A DNA stretch of 64,000 nt, taken from NCBI GenBank assembly GCA_020849275.1, contig JADLGO010000001.1, positions 62,001 to 126,000 of the forward strand, in the 5' to 3' direction. Below the pieces are notes generated by a model. The model was not told the DNA's origin. It saw nothing but the letters and a program-made list of their open reading frames with translations, and ran no database searches. This stretch comes from Chthonomonadales bacterium (lineage in GTDB: Bacteria; Armatimonadota; Chthonomonadetes; Chthonomonadales; CAJBBX01). This document shows positions 33,725 through 43,754 of this stretch, in pieces (positions within the stretch are counted from its first letter, which is position 1; every line of letters starts with the position of its first letter). The position numbers were made by a program, and so were the translations under genes.

Positions 33725-34498
33725 ATGGCGAAAGTGCCCATCGCGCTGGAGCTCTACTCGGTCCGCGAGGACCTGACCCGCGACCCGCGCGGCACCCTGA
33801 AGGCCGTGGCCGAGATGGGCTACGACGGCGCCGAGTTCGCGGGCTTCCCGCTGCCGGCCGCCGAGCTTCGCGCGGTGCTGGACGACGTGGGCCTGCCCTG
33901 CTGCAGCTCCCACACGCCGCTCGACCACCTGATCGGCGATCGGCTCCAGGAGACGATCGAGTTCAACCAGGTGCTCGGCAACAAGAACCTGATCTGCCCC
34001 TGGATCGGCGGCGACTACGCCGGGTCGCGCGCCGGTTGGCTGCGCGCCGCGGAGCTGTTTAACGGGATCGCGGACAAGCTAGCGCCGCACGGCATGGTCA
34101 CCGGCTACCACAACCACCACACCGAGTTCACGCCGGTCGACGGCGAGACGCCCTGGGACACCTTCTTCGGCAACACGAAGAAGGAGGTCGTGATGCAGTT
34201 GGACCTGGGCAACGCGCTGATGGGCGGCGCTGACCTTCTCGGCATCCTCGGCCGCTTCCCCGGCCGCGGCCGATCGATCCACCTGAAGCCCTACTCGAAG
34301 AAGGCAGGCGCTGGGAACCCCGAGGCCGGCTTCAGGCCGCTCATCGGCGATGACGACGTGCCGTGGGCCGAGGTGTTCCGGCTGTGCGAGGAGACGCAGG
34401 GCACCCGGTGCTACATCGTGGAGTACGAGAGCGATGCGTTCGCGCCGCTCGACGCGGTGGATCGCTGCCTGAAGGCCCTTCGGGCCATGGGCAAGTAG
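33725..34498 (+). CDS. Sugar phosphate isomerase/epimerase (xylose isomerase-like barrel)
   Basis: A 257-residue TIM-barrel protein of the AP endonuclease family 2 / xylose-isomerase-like superfamily. It has IALELYSVREDLTRDPRGTL at strand 1, MGYDGAEFAGF, GYHNHHTEFTPVDG (metal-binding His and Glu region), QLDLGNALMGG, and IVEYES at the end. Such proteins interconvert keto and aldo sugars, inosose or related polyols with a divalent metal. AAGGAGA precedes ATG 33725. It precedes a UROD-like gene by 266 bases that contain a hairpin, so they are probably separate units. Confidence 0.9.
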   Translation: MAKVPIALELYSVREDLTRDPRGTLKAVAEMGYDGAEFAGFPLPAAELRAVLDDVGLPCCSSHTPLDHLIGDRLQETIEFNQVLGNKNLICPWIGGDYAGSRAGWLRAAELFNGIADKLAPHGMVTGYHNHHTEFTPVDGETPWDTFFGNTKKEVVMQLDLGNALMGGADLLGILGRFPGRGRSIHLKPYSKKAGAGNPEAGFRPLIGDDDVPWAEVFRLCEETQGTRCYIVEYESDAFAPLDAVDRCLKALRAMGK

Positions 34499-34525
34499 GC
34501 TCCCTCTCGGCGCGCTCACGCGGGC

Positions 34526-34568
34526 GGCGCCGCCGGCTCGGCGCGTGGGGCGCGCGGCCGGCGGCGCC
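34526..34568 (+). terminator. GC-rich hairpin after the sugar isomerase gene
   Basis: Arms 34526-34537 and 34557-34568 are exact 12-base inverted repeats with a 19-base loop, 28 bases after the stop. Moderate support because of the long loop and high local GC. Confidence 0.4.
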
Positions 34569-34764
34569 CCTCGCGCCGATCGATCCCTCCAACGAACCCA
34601 AGCCGGGCCAGACTCCTCGCGCGCGGGAGGAGGCGACGCGCGCGCCGTCGTACCGGTCATCCGGCGCGCTCGTCCGCGCGCCCGGCCCGTCGCGACGTGG
34701 GGAACCACCTGTGTGGCACTCGCGGCGGTCAGCAGCCCCGATAACTTGAGGAGAGCGGCGCCCC

Positions 34765-35931
34765 ATGACCCACCGAGAGCGTTTCCGGAGAACGATGCAC
34801 TACCAGTCCGTGGATCGCGGCATCCACTGGGACTTCGGCTATCTGGACGAGGCGATGGACCGCTGGACGGCCGAGGGCATGCCGGCCGAGGTTGCGGGAG
34901 CGGGCGTGCGGGGAGACCGCATGGACCGCGTCAGCACCTACTTCGGCCGCGATCCGCTGGCCTGGGTGCCCGTGCACCTCGCCCTGCACCCCGGCTTCCC
35001 CTACGAGGTGATCGAGGTGCGCGAACGCACCGTGGTGCACCGGGACGGCGAGGGCAACATCGTCGAGGAGATCCTGGAGGGCGAGCGCACCATCCCGCAT
35101 GTGATCGAGAACGGCCTGAAGGGACGCGCCGACTGGGAGCGCTACAAGGAGATGCTCGACGCTGACGAGCCCGCGCGGCGCCAGTGGGACTACCGGGCGC
35201 TGGCGGAGCAGTACCGCCAGTCCGATGCGCCCGTCGCCATCTCCTGCGGCTCGTTCGTCGGCTGGATCCGTAACTGGGTGGGCGCCGCTAACCTGGCCTA
35301 CCTCTGCTACGACGACCCCGACCTGATGGCGGAGATGGTGAATCACCTCTGCGATCTGTTCGTGACGATGCTGGAGCCCGCGCTGAGCGAGATCGAGGTC
35401 GACCTCGCCTGGGGATGGGAGGACATCTGCTTCAACAACGGGCCGCTGGTCGGGCCCAACCTCTGGCGTCAGCTGGTTTCCGAGCCGATGGCGCGCGTCA
35501 CGGGCTGCCTGCGTCGCCACGGGGTCGATGTCATCCTGACGGACTGCGACGGCAACGTGCAGGCGCTCGCGCCGGTCTGGATGGAGGCCGGCCTGAACGG
35601 GATGTTCCCGTGCGAGGTGGCCGGCGGCTCGGACCCCGTGTTGCTGCGCGAGCAACTCGGGCGCGACGTGCTCCTCTTCGGCGGCGTGAACAAGCGGATG
35701 CTGACGAGCAAGGCCGACGTGCTGACGGAGCTGCGCCGGCTGGCCCCGCTCGTGGAGGACGGCGCCTACATCCCCTTCGTCGACCACCGGGTGCCCGGGT
35801 ACGTCTCCTATGACCTGTTCCGCTACTACGAGCGCGAGAAGCTGGCGATGCTGGGCTTCTCGAGCGCCGAGGTGGAGGCGATCGAGCCGCTCCGCTGCCG
35901 GCCGGCCCCTGAGCTCACCTCCCTCTACTGA
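34765..35931 (+). CDS. Uroporphyrinogen decarboxylase-like (UROD/MtaA superfamily) protein
   Basis: A 388-residue cytoplasmic barrel protein. [20 protein letters not shown] is the typical opening of UROD-like proteins (ERF..T), and [20 protein letters not shown] with [16 protein letters not shown] are the barrel-end signatures. It lacks the residues of true HemE in the first strand, so it is more likely one of the many corrinoid or sugar-associated UROD-like methyltransferases than a haem enzyme. No corrinoid protein gene lies next to it. GAGGAGAG lies about 12 bases before ATG 34765. Confidence 0.88.
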   Translation: MTHRERFRRTMHYQSVDRGIHWDFGYLDEAMDRWTAEGMPAEVAGAGVRGDRMDRVSTYFGRDPLAWVPVHLALHPGFPYEVIEVRERTVVHRDGEGNIVEEILEGERTIPHVIENGLKGRADWERYKEMLDADEPARRQWDYRALAEQYRQSDAPVAISCGSFVGWIRNWVGAANLAYLCYDDPDLMAEMVNHLCDLFVTMLEPALSEIEVDLAWGWEDICFNNGPLVGPNLWRQLVSEPMARVTGCLRRHGVDVILTDCDGNVQALAPVWMEAGLNGMFPCEVAGGSDPVLLREQLGRDVLLFGGVNKRMLTSKADVLTELRRLAPLVEDGAYIPFVDHRVPGYVSYDLFRYYEREKLAMLGFSSAEVEAIEPLRCRPAPELTSLY

Positions 35932-36074
35932 CCGCTCGCCGGTCTGCCTTGCGGCTGGGCGCTCACCCTGTGCCCGGCGAACCGCGCCGCGCGAGCGAGC
36001 GTATGGTCAGGTGCCGGCGCCCGCGCGCGGCGAGCAGCGGCCACGGGCATGCGCCCGCCCACGGAGGTGCTCCC

Positions 36075-38192
36075 ATGACGGTCGACGCGCACACCAATCG
36101 GCTCGCTGACGAGACGAGCCCCTACCTGCTTCAGCACGCGCACAACCCGGTGGACTGGTACCCGTGGGGCGAGGAGGCCCTTGCCCGCGCACGCGCCGAA
36201 GACCGGCCGATCCTGCTCTCTGTCGGCTACTCGGCCTGTCACTGGTGCCACGTGATGGAGCGTGAGAGCTTCGAGGACGAGCGCATCGCCGCCCTGATGA
36301 ACGCGCACTTCGTGTGCGTGAAGGTCGACCGCGAGGAGCGCCCGGACATCGACCAGATCTACATGAATGCCCTGCAGATGATGACCGGCCAGGGCGGCTG
36401 GCCGATGACGGTGTTCCTTACGCCCGAGGGCAAGCCCTTCTACGGTGGCACCTACTACCCACCGGAGGAGCGCCTCGGGCGCCCGGGCTTCCCGCGCATC
36501 CTGGAGGCCGTGGCGGAGGCATGGGCCACGCGGCGCGGCGAGATCGAGGAGCAGGGCAGCGCGCTGGTCGTCGAGATCGGCCGCGCCGGCGCGCTCGGCG
36601 GCCCGCCCGCGCCGGTGACCGCCGATCTGCTCGCCCGCGCCTTCCAGGGGCTGACCGCGAGCTTCGATCGCCGGATGGGAGGCTTCGGCGGCGCGCCGAA
36701 GTTCCCTCAGCCCATGATCCTGGAGTTCCTGCTGCGCCACGCGCGTCGAACCCACCGCGACTCCCCGCGCGAGATGGCGACGCTCACGCTGGACCGGATG
36801 TCGTTCGGAGGCGTCTACGACCACCTGGGAGGCGGCTTCCATCGCTACGCCACGGACGCCTTCTGGCTCGTGCCGCACTTCGAGAAGATGCTCTACGACA
36901 ACGCTCTGCTCGCGCGCGTCTATCTGCACGCATGGCAGGCTACCGGCGATGCCCACTACCGGAGCGTGGCCGAAGAGACGCTGAACTACGTGCTGCGGGA
37001 GATGACCGACCCGGCCGGCGGCTTCTACTCCTCGCAGGACGCGGACAGCGAGGGCGAGGAGGGCAGGTACTTCGTGTGGAGCGCCGAGGAGGTGCGCGAG
37101 GTGCTCGGCGAGGAGGACGCCGCGTTGTTTGCGCGCTGCTACGACGTAACGCCCCGCGGCAACTGGGAGGGCAAGACGATCCTGAACCTCACCGCGCCGC
37201 CGGACGCCTTCGCCCGCGCGGAGGGCATCGCGCCGGAGGAACTGGGGGAGCGGCTGGAGGCGATGCGCGCGCGCCTGCTGGAGCGGCGCAAGCGGCGAGT
37301 TAAGCCGGGCCGCGACGAGAAGGTGCTCGTCTCGTGGAACGGCCTGATGCTCGCCGCCCTCGCGGAGGCGGCGACGGCCCTCGGGCGCGCCGATTACGTG
37401 GCGGCGGCGACGACCAACGCGGAGTTCGTGTTGGGCGAGATGGCCGCCGAGCGGCCAGGCCCGGGCGGCCAGATTCTTCTGCGCCTGCGGCACAGCGGAC
37501 GCGCCGCGGACGGGAAGGACGCCTCGCGGGCGTTTCGCGTCGCGCCGGCGGAGGGCTACGCCGAGGACTACGCCGCCTACGCCCTGGGCCTGCTCGCCCT
37601 TCACGAGGCGAGCGGCGAGGTGCGATGGCTGGCCGACGCCGTCCGCCTGGCCGATGCGCTGCTGGCGCTGTTCGCCGACCCGGAGGGCGGCTTCTTCCAG
37701 ACCGCCGTCGACGCGGAGAAGCTCGTGCAGCGCCCGAAGGAGAGCACCGACAACGCGGCGCCGTCGGGCACCTCGCTGGCCGTGGAGGCGCTGCTGACGC
37801 TGAGCGCCATCACCGGCGAGCGCGAGCGGTACGAGCCGGCCGCCGCGGAGACCCTCCGCCGCATGGCGGCCGCGATGGAACGGCACCCGGCGGCGTTCGG
37901 ACGGCTGCTCTGCGCGGCCGACTTGTTCGTTGGGCCGGTGCAGGAGCTCGCCGTCGTCGGTCCACCGGAGGCGGCGGGCACAGCGGCGCTGTTGCGCGAG
38001 GCTCGATCCGGGTATCGGCCGAACCTGGTGGTGGCTCGCGCGGCCGCCGAGCCGCCCGCGGAGGGAGCCCCGGCCCTGCTGGCCGGGCGCGGCATGGTGG
38101 GCGGCGTGCCGACCGCATATGTGTGCGAGGGGTACGTCTGCCGGCGACCGGTGACCGAACCCGCCGCGCTCGCGGAGCAGCTCGGCGGCTGA
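36075..38192 (+). CDS. SSP411/YyaL-like protein: thioredoxin-like plus (a/a)6-barrel domain
   Basis: A 705-residue protein. Residues 1-165 are a thioredoxin-like DUF255 domain with [20 protein letters not shown] and the redox motif CHWC (Cys55, Cys58). Residues 200-650 are an alpha/alpha barrel of the N-acylglucosamine 2-epimerase type ([54 protein letters not shown]). The family is conserved from bacteria to man (spermatogenesis-associated SSP411), but its reaction is unknown. GGAGGTG precedes ATG 36075. It has no signal peptide, so it acts in the cytoplasm. Confidence 0.94.
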   Translation: MTVDAHTNRLADETSPYLLQHAHNPVDWYPWGEEALARARAEDRPILLSVGYSACHWCHVMERESFEDERIAALMNAHFVCVKVDREERPDIDQIYMNALQMMTGQGGWPMTVFLTPEGKPFYGGTYYPPEERLGRPGFPRILEAVAEAWATRRGEIEEQGSALVVEIGRAGALGGPPAPVTADLLARAFQGLTASFDRRMGGFGGAPKFPQPMILEFLLRHARRTHRDSPREMATLTLDRMSFGGVYDHLGGGFHRYATDAFWLVPHFEKMLYDNALLARVYLHAWQATGDAHYRSVAEETLNYVLREMTDPAGGFYSSQDADSEGEEGRYFVWSAEEVREVLGEEDAALFARCYDVTPRGNWEGKTILNLTAPPDAFARAEGIAPEELGERLEAMRARLLERRKRRVKPGRDEKVLVSWNGLMLAALAEAATALGRADYVAAATTNAEFVLGEMAAERPGPGGQILLRLRHSGRAADGKDASRAFRVAPAEGYAEDYAAYALGLLALHEASGEVRWLADAVRLADALLALFADPEGGFFQTAVDAEKLVQRPKESTDNAAPSGTSLAVEALLTLSAITGERERYEPAAAETLRRMAAAMERHPAAFGRLLCAADLFVGPVQELAVVGPPEAAGTAALLREARSGYRPNLVVARAAAEPPAEGAPALLAGRGMVGGVPTAYVCEGYVCRRPVTEPAALAEQLGG

Positions 38193-38278
38193 GCGCGGCG
38201 GCGCGCGGGCGCGAAAAGAGGGCGAGGGCTCGGCCGGCCAATCGCCGGGACTGGCGAGAGTGACGCGGAGGGAGAGCC

Positions 38279-40765
38279 ATGCGCGTGTGGTGGCTGGCGG
38301 CGGGGGTGGCGCTCCTCTCGGGAGGAACGAGCATGGCGCTGGCGGAGCGCGCGGGGCGCATGGAGATGCGGGAGGCGCAGCGGTGGGCCGCGGCCAAACT
38401 CGACGGCGAACCGGAGACGGCCGAGCCCGCCGTCGGCCTCGAGGTGCTGGCCAACAACGACCCGGTGCAATGCAACGCGCGCGCCGGCAAGCCGATGAGC
38501 ATCGCCGGCAGGCGCTTCATGCGCGGCCTCTACTGCCACGCGGTGAGCCGCGTGCTCGTGCGGCTCCCGGCGCCGGCCGCGCGCTTCACCGCGCTTGTCG
38601 GCATCGATAGCAACGAGCAGACGAGCGGCGGCCGCGGCAGCGTCGTCTTCCGCGTGCAGGCCGGCGGGCGCGAGCTCTTTCGGTCGGCGCTCCTGCGCGA
38701 GGGCATGCCCGCTGTGCCGCTCAGCGTGGACCTCGGCGGGGCAAACGAGCTCGAGCTGCTCGTGGACGACGGCGGCGATGGCATCGCGTGCGACCAGGCG
38801 GACTGGGCCGACGCACGCGTGGAGTTGGCCGATGGCGGCACGGTGTGGCTGGGCGACATGCCCATCGGCGGCGCGCGGCCTCCCTATTCGGCCGACCTGC
38901 CTTTCTCCTTCGTCTATGGCGGGCGCTCGTCGGCCGATCTGCTCCCTGGATGGCGCCGGGAGCGCGCCTCGCGCGCTCTGGACGCCGCCCGAACGGAGCA
39001 GACCACCACGTGGACCGACCCGCGTACGGGACTCGAGGTTCGCTGGGCGGCGGTGCGCTACGCGGATTTCCCGACGGTGGAGTGGACTCTCCACTTCCGA
39101 AACGGCGGCTCGGCCGACCTGCCGCTCCTGTCGGAGGTGCGGGCGCTGGACACGCGATTCGCGCGCGCCGCGGACGGCGAGTTCGTGCTGAACCACAGCC
39201 GGGGCACCCGCGTTGCCGCCGACGACTTCGAGCCGCTGCGCACGGTGATGGAGCCAGGCAGGAGCCTCCGCTTCGCGCCGCCCGGAGGCCGTCCGCTCGG
39301 AACGGTCTTCCCCTACTTCAACCTCGAGTGGCCTGGTGAGGGCGTGATCGTCGTGGTGGGATGGCCGGGCCAGTGGGAGGGGGAGTTCGCGCGCGATGAT
39401 GGCGCGGGCATACGCGTGACGGCGGGGCAGGAGAAGGTGAGCCTGCGCCTGAGCCCCGGCGAGGAGATCCGGACGCCGCTCATCGTGCTGCAGTTCTGGA
39501 AGGGCGAGCGGCTGCACGCCCAGAACGTCTGGAGGCAGTGGATGCTCGCCCACAACGTGCCGCGGCCCGGCGGCATGCTCCCGCCGCCGCACCATGCCGC
39601 CTGCAGCTCCCACCAGTTCGCGGAGATGATCGACGCGAACGAAGAGAACCAGATACAGTTCGTGGATCGCTATCTGGAGGAGAGGCTCAAGCTCGACTAC
39701 TGGTGGATGGACGCCGGCTGGTACGTCAACAAGAGCGGCTGGCCGAACACCGGCACCTGGGAGGTGGACACACGGCGGTTCCCGCGCGGCCTGCGCGCCA
39801 TCACGGACCATGCGCGCATGCGGGGCGTTCGCAGTATCGTCTGGTTCGAGCCAGAGCGCGTGACTCCGGGCACATGGCTCTACGAGCAGCGCCCGGAGTG
39901 GCTGCTGGGCCGCGACGGTGAGCAGAAGCTGCTGAACCTGGGCGACGAGCGGGCGCGCCGTTGGCTCGTCGAGCACGTAGACCGGTTGATAGTGGAGCAG
40001 GGCATCGATCTCTACCGCCAGGACTACAACGTGGACCCGCTGGGCTACTGGCGCGCGGCCGACGCGCCCGACCGGCAGGGCGCCACCGAGAACCACTACG
40101 TCAGTGGCTATCTGCGCTACTGGGACGAGCTCTTGCGCCGCCACCCCGCCATGCTGATCGACACCTGCGCCTCCGGCGGCCATCGCAACGACCTGGAGAC
40201 GCTGCGCCGCAGCGTGCCGCTCCTGCGCAGCGACTACATCCTGGAGCCTGTCGGCCAACAGGCCCACACCTACGGGCTTTCGTTCTGGATCCCGCTCTGC
40301 GGAACGGGCCAGAACGCCTTCGACGCCTACACCTTCCGCAGCCAGATGGGCTTCTTCCTAAACACCTGCCACGACCTGCGGCGCCGCGACGCCGACTGGA
40401 AGGCGCTACGCAAACTGGTGGCCGAGTGGCGCCGCACCGCTGACAGCCACTACGGCGACTACTATCCGCTCACGCCCTACTCGCTGGACGACGGTGCGTG
40501 GATGGCCTGGCAGCTCCATCGCCCGGACGAGGGGCGCGGCCTGGTGCAGGCGTTCCGCCGCGGGGCGAGCATCTACGAGTCGGCGCGGATGCGACTGCAC
40601 GGGCTGGATGAGCGCGCGCGCTACGAGGTGATCGACCTGGATCGGCCGCGCGCGAGGCGGACGCTGACCGGCGGCGAGCTCATGTCGAACGGGCTGCCGG
40701 TGGCGATCCCGTCGCAGCCGGGCGCCGCGATGCTCGTCTATCGGCGCGTGTCCGGAGGGCGGTGA
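38279..40765 (+). CDS. Exported GH36-like alpha-galactosidase with N-terminal NPCBM domain
   Basis: An 828-residue protein with a signal peptide ending near SMALAE (residue 23). Residues about 50-190 form an NPCBM-type carbohydrate-binding domain (GRRFMRGLYCHAVSRVLVRL; FTALVGIDSNEQ). The GH36 catalytic barrel follows: LDYWWMDAGWYVN, SIVWFEPERV, nucleophile Asp in LYRQDYNVDP, IDTCASGGHRND and acid/base Asp in LLRSDY. It would release alpha-galactose from galactomannans or raffinose-type sugars outside the cell. It is followed by an acetyl xylan esterase gene, so side-chain removal enzymes are grouped. GGAGGGAGAG precedes ATG 38279. Confidence 0.92.
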   Translation: MRVWWLAAGVALLSGGTSMALAERAGRMEMREAQRWAAAKLDGEPETAEPAVGLEVLANNDPVQCNARAGKPMSIAGRRFMRGLYCHAVSRVLVRLPAPAARFTALVGIDSNEQTSGGRGSVVFRVQAGGRELFRSALLREGMPAVPLSVDLGGANELELLVDDGGDGIACDQADWADARVELADGGTVWLGDMPIGGARPPYSADLPFSFVYGGRSSADLLPGWRRERASRALDAARTEQTTTWTDPRTGLEVRWAAVRYADFPTVEWTLHFRNGGSADLPLLSEVRALDTRFARAADGEFVLNHSRGTRVAADDFEPLRTVMEPGRSLRFAPPGGRPLGTVFPYFNLEWPGEGVIVVVGWPGQWEGEFARDDGAGIRVTAGQEKVSLRLSPGEEIRTPLIVLQFWKGERLHAQNVWRQWMLAHNVPRPGGMLPPPHHAACSSHQFAEMIDANEENQIQFVDRYLEERLKLDYWWMDAGWYVNKSGWPNTGTWEVDTRRFPRGLRAITDHARMRGVRSIVWFEPERVTPGTWLYEQRPEWLLGRDGEQKLLNLGDERARRWLVEHVDRLIVEQGIDLYRQDYNVDPLGYWRAADAPDRQGATENHYVSGYLRYWDELLRRHPAMLIDTCASGGHRNDLETLRRSVPLLRSDYILEPVGQQAHTYGLSFWIPLCGTGQNAFDAYTFRSQMGFFLNTCHDLRRRDADWKALRKLVAEWRRTADSHYGDYYPLTPYSLDDGAWMAWQLHRPDEGRGLVQAFRRGASIYESARMRLHGLDERARYEVIDLDRPRARRTLTGGELMSNGLPVAIPSQPGAAMLVYRRVSGGR

Positions 40766-40882
40766 GCGCTACGCCGAGCCCGGCGCACGAGCGGCAGGAG
40801 CGTGCTCGGGCGCGGCGAAAAGGCTGGAGATCCGCACGAACCGCCCGACGGGAGTGACCCGCCGGGCCAGGGAGGCCCCGAT

Positions 40883-41842
40883 TTGCCCGTTTTCGAGATG
40901 CCGCTCACCCAGTTGCGCGCCTATGGCGGCACCAATCCGCGCCCCGACGACTTCGACGCGTACTGGGACGCCGCGCTCGCCGAGATGCGCGCCGTCGACG
41001 CCGATGTGGAACTCGTCCCCTACCCCTTGCACGCCCCGTTCGCCGAGTGCTTCGACCTCTACTTCACCGGCGTGCGCGGGGCGCGCGTGCACGCCAAGTA
41101 CCTGCGTCCGCGCCACGCCGGAGGGTCGCACCCGGCCGTGCTCCAATTCCATGGCTACTCGGGCAGCTCTGGCGACTGGGCCGACAAGCTCAACTACGTG
41201 GCGCTGGGGTATTCGGTGGCCGCGCTGGACTGCCGCGGGCAGGGCGGGCAGTCCGAGGACGTGGGGGGCGTGCGCGGGAACACGCTGCGCGGTCATGTGA
41301 TCCGCGGCCTCGACGACGCGCCGGAGCGGCTGCTGTTTCGCGACATCTTCCTAGACTGCGCCCAACTCGCGCGCATCGTGATGGCCTTGCCGGAGGTAGA
41401 CGCGGCGCGCGTCGGCGCGATGGGCGGCTCGCAGGGCGGCGGCCTGACGCTGGCGTGCGCGGCGCTGGAGCCCGGCGTGCGCCGGGCGGCGGCGGTCTAC
41501 CCATTCCTGTGCGACTATCAGCGCGTGTGGGAGATGGATCTTGCCGCGGCCGCTTACGAGGAGATCCGCACCTTCTTCCGCATGTTCGATCCGCTCCACG
41601 AGCGGGAGGGCGAGATCTGGCGTCGCCTGGGCTACGTGGACTGCCAGCACCTGGCTCCGCGCATTCGCGGCGAGGTGCTGATGATCACGGGGCTCATGGA
41701 CACGGTGTGCCCACCCTCGACGCAGTTCGCCGCCTACAACAAGATCGAATCGCCGAAGCGGATGCTGCTCTACCCCGACTACGGGCACGAGGGCATTCCC
41801 GGCTCCGGCGACCGAATCTACGAGTTCCTTGCGGGTCTGTGA
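40883..41842 (+). CDS. Acetyl xylan esterase / cephalosporin-C deacetylase family (AXE1)
   Basis: A 319-residue alpha/beta hydrolase. The triad is visible: Ser183 in MGGSQGGG, Asp273 in LMDTVCPP and His302 in YGHEG. The opening LPVFEMPLTQLRAY and RPDDFDAYWDAALAE match the AXE1 family closely, and this is why I place the start at TTG 40883, with GGGAGG 7 bases upstream. Earlier in-frame starts add unrelated residues. RGQGGQSED is another family signature. Members remove acetyl groups from short xylo-oligosaccharides in the cytoplasm, and no signal peptide is present here. Confidence 0.93.
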   Translation: MPVFEMPLTQLRAYGGTNPRPDDFDAYWDAALAEMRAVDADVELVPYPLHAPFAECFDLYFTGVRGARVHAKYLRPRHAGGSHPAVLQFHGYSGSSGDWADKLNYVALGYSVAALDCRGQGGQSEDVGGVRGNTLRGHVIRGLDDAPERLLFRDIFLDCAQLARIVMALPEVDAARVGAMGGSQGGGLTLACAALEPGVRRAAAVYPFLCDYQRVWEMDLAAAAYEEIRTFFRMFDPLHEREGEIWRRLGYVDCQHLAPRIRGEVLMITGLMDTVCPPSTQFAAYNKIESPKRMLLYPDYGHEGIPGSGDRIYEFLAGL

Positions 41843-41892
41843 GGCGCGGGGGCTCGTGGCGGCGCGGCGCGGAAGGGCAGACCGGGGCCTCT

Positions 41893-42570
41893 TTAGCCCT
41901 CGTCAGCCAGGGGCTCGATGCAGGAGGCGTCGTTGACGGTGGGCGCGTTGACGCGCCGTGACACGGGGTAGGCCTCCATGCCCCGGTCGTCGTAGGGCGC
42001 GAGGAGCGAGAGCAGGTCCTCCACCCGCTTGCCCGCGCCTCCCAGCCAGCTTGCCTCGTCGTCGGGAGCCAGTATCGCGGGCATGCGGTTGTGGATCTCG
42101 GCCATCAGGGCGTTCGGCGGCACGGTGATGACGGCGCACGTTCGCAGCGGCGAGCCGTCCGGCGAGAGCCACTCCTCCCAGAGGCCGGCGAAGGCGAAGA
42201 GCTCACCGTCACGCATGTGCACGTACATCGGCTGGCGCTTCCCGCCCTCCTGGCGCCACTCGTAGAAGCCGTCGGCCGGGACGAGACAGCGCCTGCGCGT
42301 CAGTGCGTTGCGGAACGCGGGCTTCTCCGCCAGCGTCTCGGCGCGGGCGTTGATCAGCCGGTTGCCGATGGCCGGTTCCTTCGCCCAGAAGGGGACGAGA
42401 CCCCATCGCAGGGGCTCCAGCACTCTGCGCCCGCCCCAGTCCGTGATGGCGGCGACCGCCTGGCCGGGCGCCACGTTGTAGCTGGGCGCGATCGGCAGCA
42501 CGAGCTGCTCGGCGGCGAAGCGCCGCGCCACCTGGTCGGTGGCTCGGGTGAGCGTGAACCTTCCGCACAT
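41893..42570 (-). CDS. yedK: SRAP-domain protein (YedK/HMCES)
   Basis: A 225-residue protein of the SRAP family, which protects abasic sites in single-stranded DNA by forming a covalent DNA-protein crosslink through Cys2. Met1-Cys2-Gly-Arg opens the protein (the Met must be removed). The other active-site segments are NARAET, DGFYEW and HNRMP. All four are present, so it should be active. It lies convergent to the esterase gene and divergent to an alpha/beta hydrolase whose 5' end overlaps its promoter (42689-42717). Confidence 0.95.
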   Translation of the reverse strand: MCGRFTLTRATDQVARRFAAEQLVLPIAPSYNVAPGQAVAAITDWGGRRVLEPLRWGLVPFWAKEPAIGNRLINARAETLAEKPAFRNALTRRRCLVPADGFYEWRQEGGKRQPMYVHMRDGELFAFAGLWEEWLSPDGSPLRTCAVITVPPNALMAEIHNRMPAILAPDDEASWLGGAGKRVEDLLSLLAPYDDRGMEAYPVSRRVNAPTVNDASCIEPLADEG

Positions 42571-42681
42571 GTTCGCGTCCTCTGCGCGAGCCGCCCGGGG
42601 TCCGGCCCGCGCAGACGCGCGAAACGGGCTTCGTCGCGCGCGCGTCCTACCCATTGGGCCGCGCGAGAGCGAGCGGGGCGC

Positions 42682-43647
42682 ATGGCAGAGTATAAGCGAA
42701 ACGCAGACAGATGTCAAGTCGAACGGCCGCGTCGCGGGCGCGTCCACCGCGTCGCCCGCTCGGCCGCACTGGCGGGCGCCGCCGCCGGGGCGCTCCTGGC
42801 CGCGGGCTCCTTCGCCCTGGCCTACTTCGGCACGCACCCGGTCCGCCTGCCGCTCTGGCGCTCGCCGGCTGGCGAGGGAATGCCCAGCGAGGACGTGGAG
42901 TTCGCCAGTCGCGACGGGCTGCGTCTCTCCGGCTGGTTCGTGCCGGCGCGGGGCGCCCGCGCCGTCGTTGTGCTGTGCCACGGACACCCGTTCAACCGCT
43001 GCGAGATGTTGTTCTGGGCGAGGATGCTCTGGCCGCGCTACCACCTGCTCCTGTTTGACTTCCGCGCGATGGGCCGCAGCGGCGGGAACACCTGCACGAT
43101 CGGCCACGAGGAGACGCGGGACCTCATCGGCGCCGTCGACTACCTGGCGCGGCGCCCCGAGACTCGCGGCCTGCCGGTCGGCGTTGTGGGGCTCTCGATG
43201 GGCGGCGCCGCCGCCCTGATGGCGGCCGCCGAGGACCCGCGGATCCGCGCAGTGGCCACGCACGGCGCCTACGCCCGCCTGGATCGGGCCATCGCGCAGC
43301 GGGGCCGCGTCGTTCTAGGCCCACTGGGGCCGGCGCTCTCGCGGCCGGCGACGCTCGTCGGGCGCCGCTGGCTGGGCGTTGACCCCTGCGACGTGGCGCC
43401 GGTGAAAGCTATCGAGCGCATCGCCCCGCGCCCGGTGCTGCTGATGCACGGCGAGCGTGACCGGATCATCTCGCCCGAGGACGGCCGCCTGCTGGCGCGC
43501 GCGGGCGGGCCCACGGCCGAACTCTGGGAGGTGCCCGGCTCCGGTCACCAGCGCGTGGCGCCCGGGGCCCGCGCCGAGTACTCCCGCCGCCTCAACGCCT
43601 TCCTGGTCCGGGCGCTTGGCGAGCCCGCTGCCAACCGTTCGCCATAG
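42682..43647 (+). CDS. Membrane-anchored alpha/beta hydrolase
   Basis: A 321-residue protein: basic N-terminus, one helix (AALAGAAAGALLAAGSFALA, about residues 27-46), then an alpha/beta hydrolase domain. The oxyanion segment is LCHGHPFNRCEM, the nucleophile elbow GLSMGG, the acid in LLMHGERDRII, and the His in GSGHQR. It resembles the YqkD/BEM46-type esterases. The active site probably lies outside the cytoplasmic membrane. The N-terminal codons overlap the divergent SRAP promoter, and no other ATG or GTG start is available before the helix. Confidence 0.85.
   Translation: MAEYKRNADRCQVERPRRGRVHRVARSAALAGAAAGALLAAGSFALAYFGTHPVRLPLWRSPAGEGMPSEDVEFASRDGLRLSGWFVPARGARAVVVLCHGHPFNRCEMLFWARMLWPRYHLLLFDFRAMGRSGGNTCTIGHEETRDLIGAVDYLARRPETRGLPVGVVGLSMGGAAALMAAAEDPRIRAVATHGAYARLDRAIAQRGRVVLGPLGPALSRPATLVGRRWLGVDPCDVAPVKAIERIAPRPVLLMHGERDRIISPEDGRLLARAGGPTAELWEVPGSGHQRVAPGARAEYSRRLNAFLVRALGEPAANRSP
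42689..42717 (-). promoter_or_regulatory. Consensus promoter of the SRAP gene, inside the neighbour's 5' coding end
   Basis: On the minus strand: TTGACA at 42717-42712, a 17-base spacer, and TATACT at 42694-42689. It is the best sigma-70 match on the minus strand that I found. It overlaps codons 3-12 of the divergent hydrolase gene starting at 42682. Confidence 0.75.
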
Positions 43648-43691
43648 CCGGGCTGCCCGCGGGCGGGTTCGCCGCACGGTTGCCCAGCGTG

Positions 43692-43697
43692 TATACT
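43692..43697 (+). promoter_or_regulatory. Candidate -10 of the 43755 gene
   Basis: TATACT, 58 bases before the ATG at 43755. TTCGCC at 43668-43673 would be a weak -35 with an 18-base spacer. Confidence 0.4.
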
Positions 43698-43754
43698 GGA
43701 GGTGCCGGCCCGCGCGGACGGGACCCCTTGCCCGTGCCGGAGAAAGGACCCGCC

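Noticed and set aside
37601-40267. 888-codon minus-strand open frame over SSP411-like and GH36 genes
   Set aside because: Shadow frame caused by high GC. The plus-strand proteins carry all catalytic motifs.
41870-41893. Terminator between the esterase and SRAP genes
   Set aside because: No stem longer than a few bases could be built.
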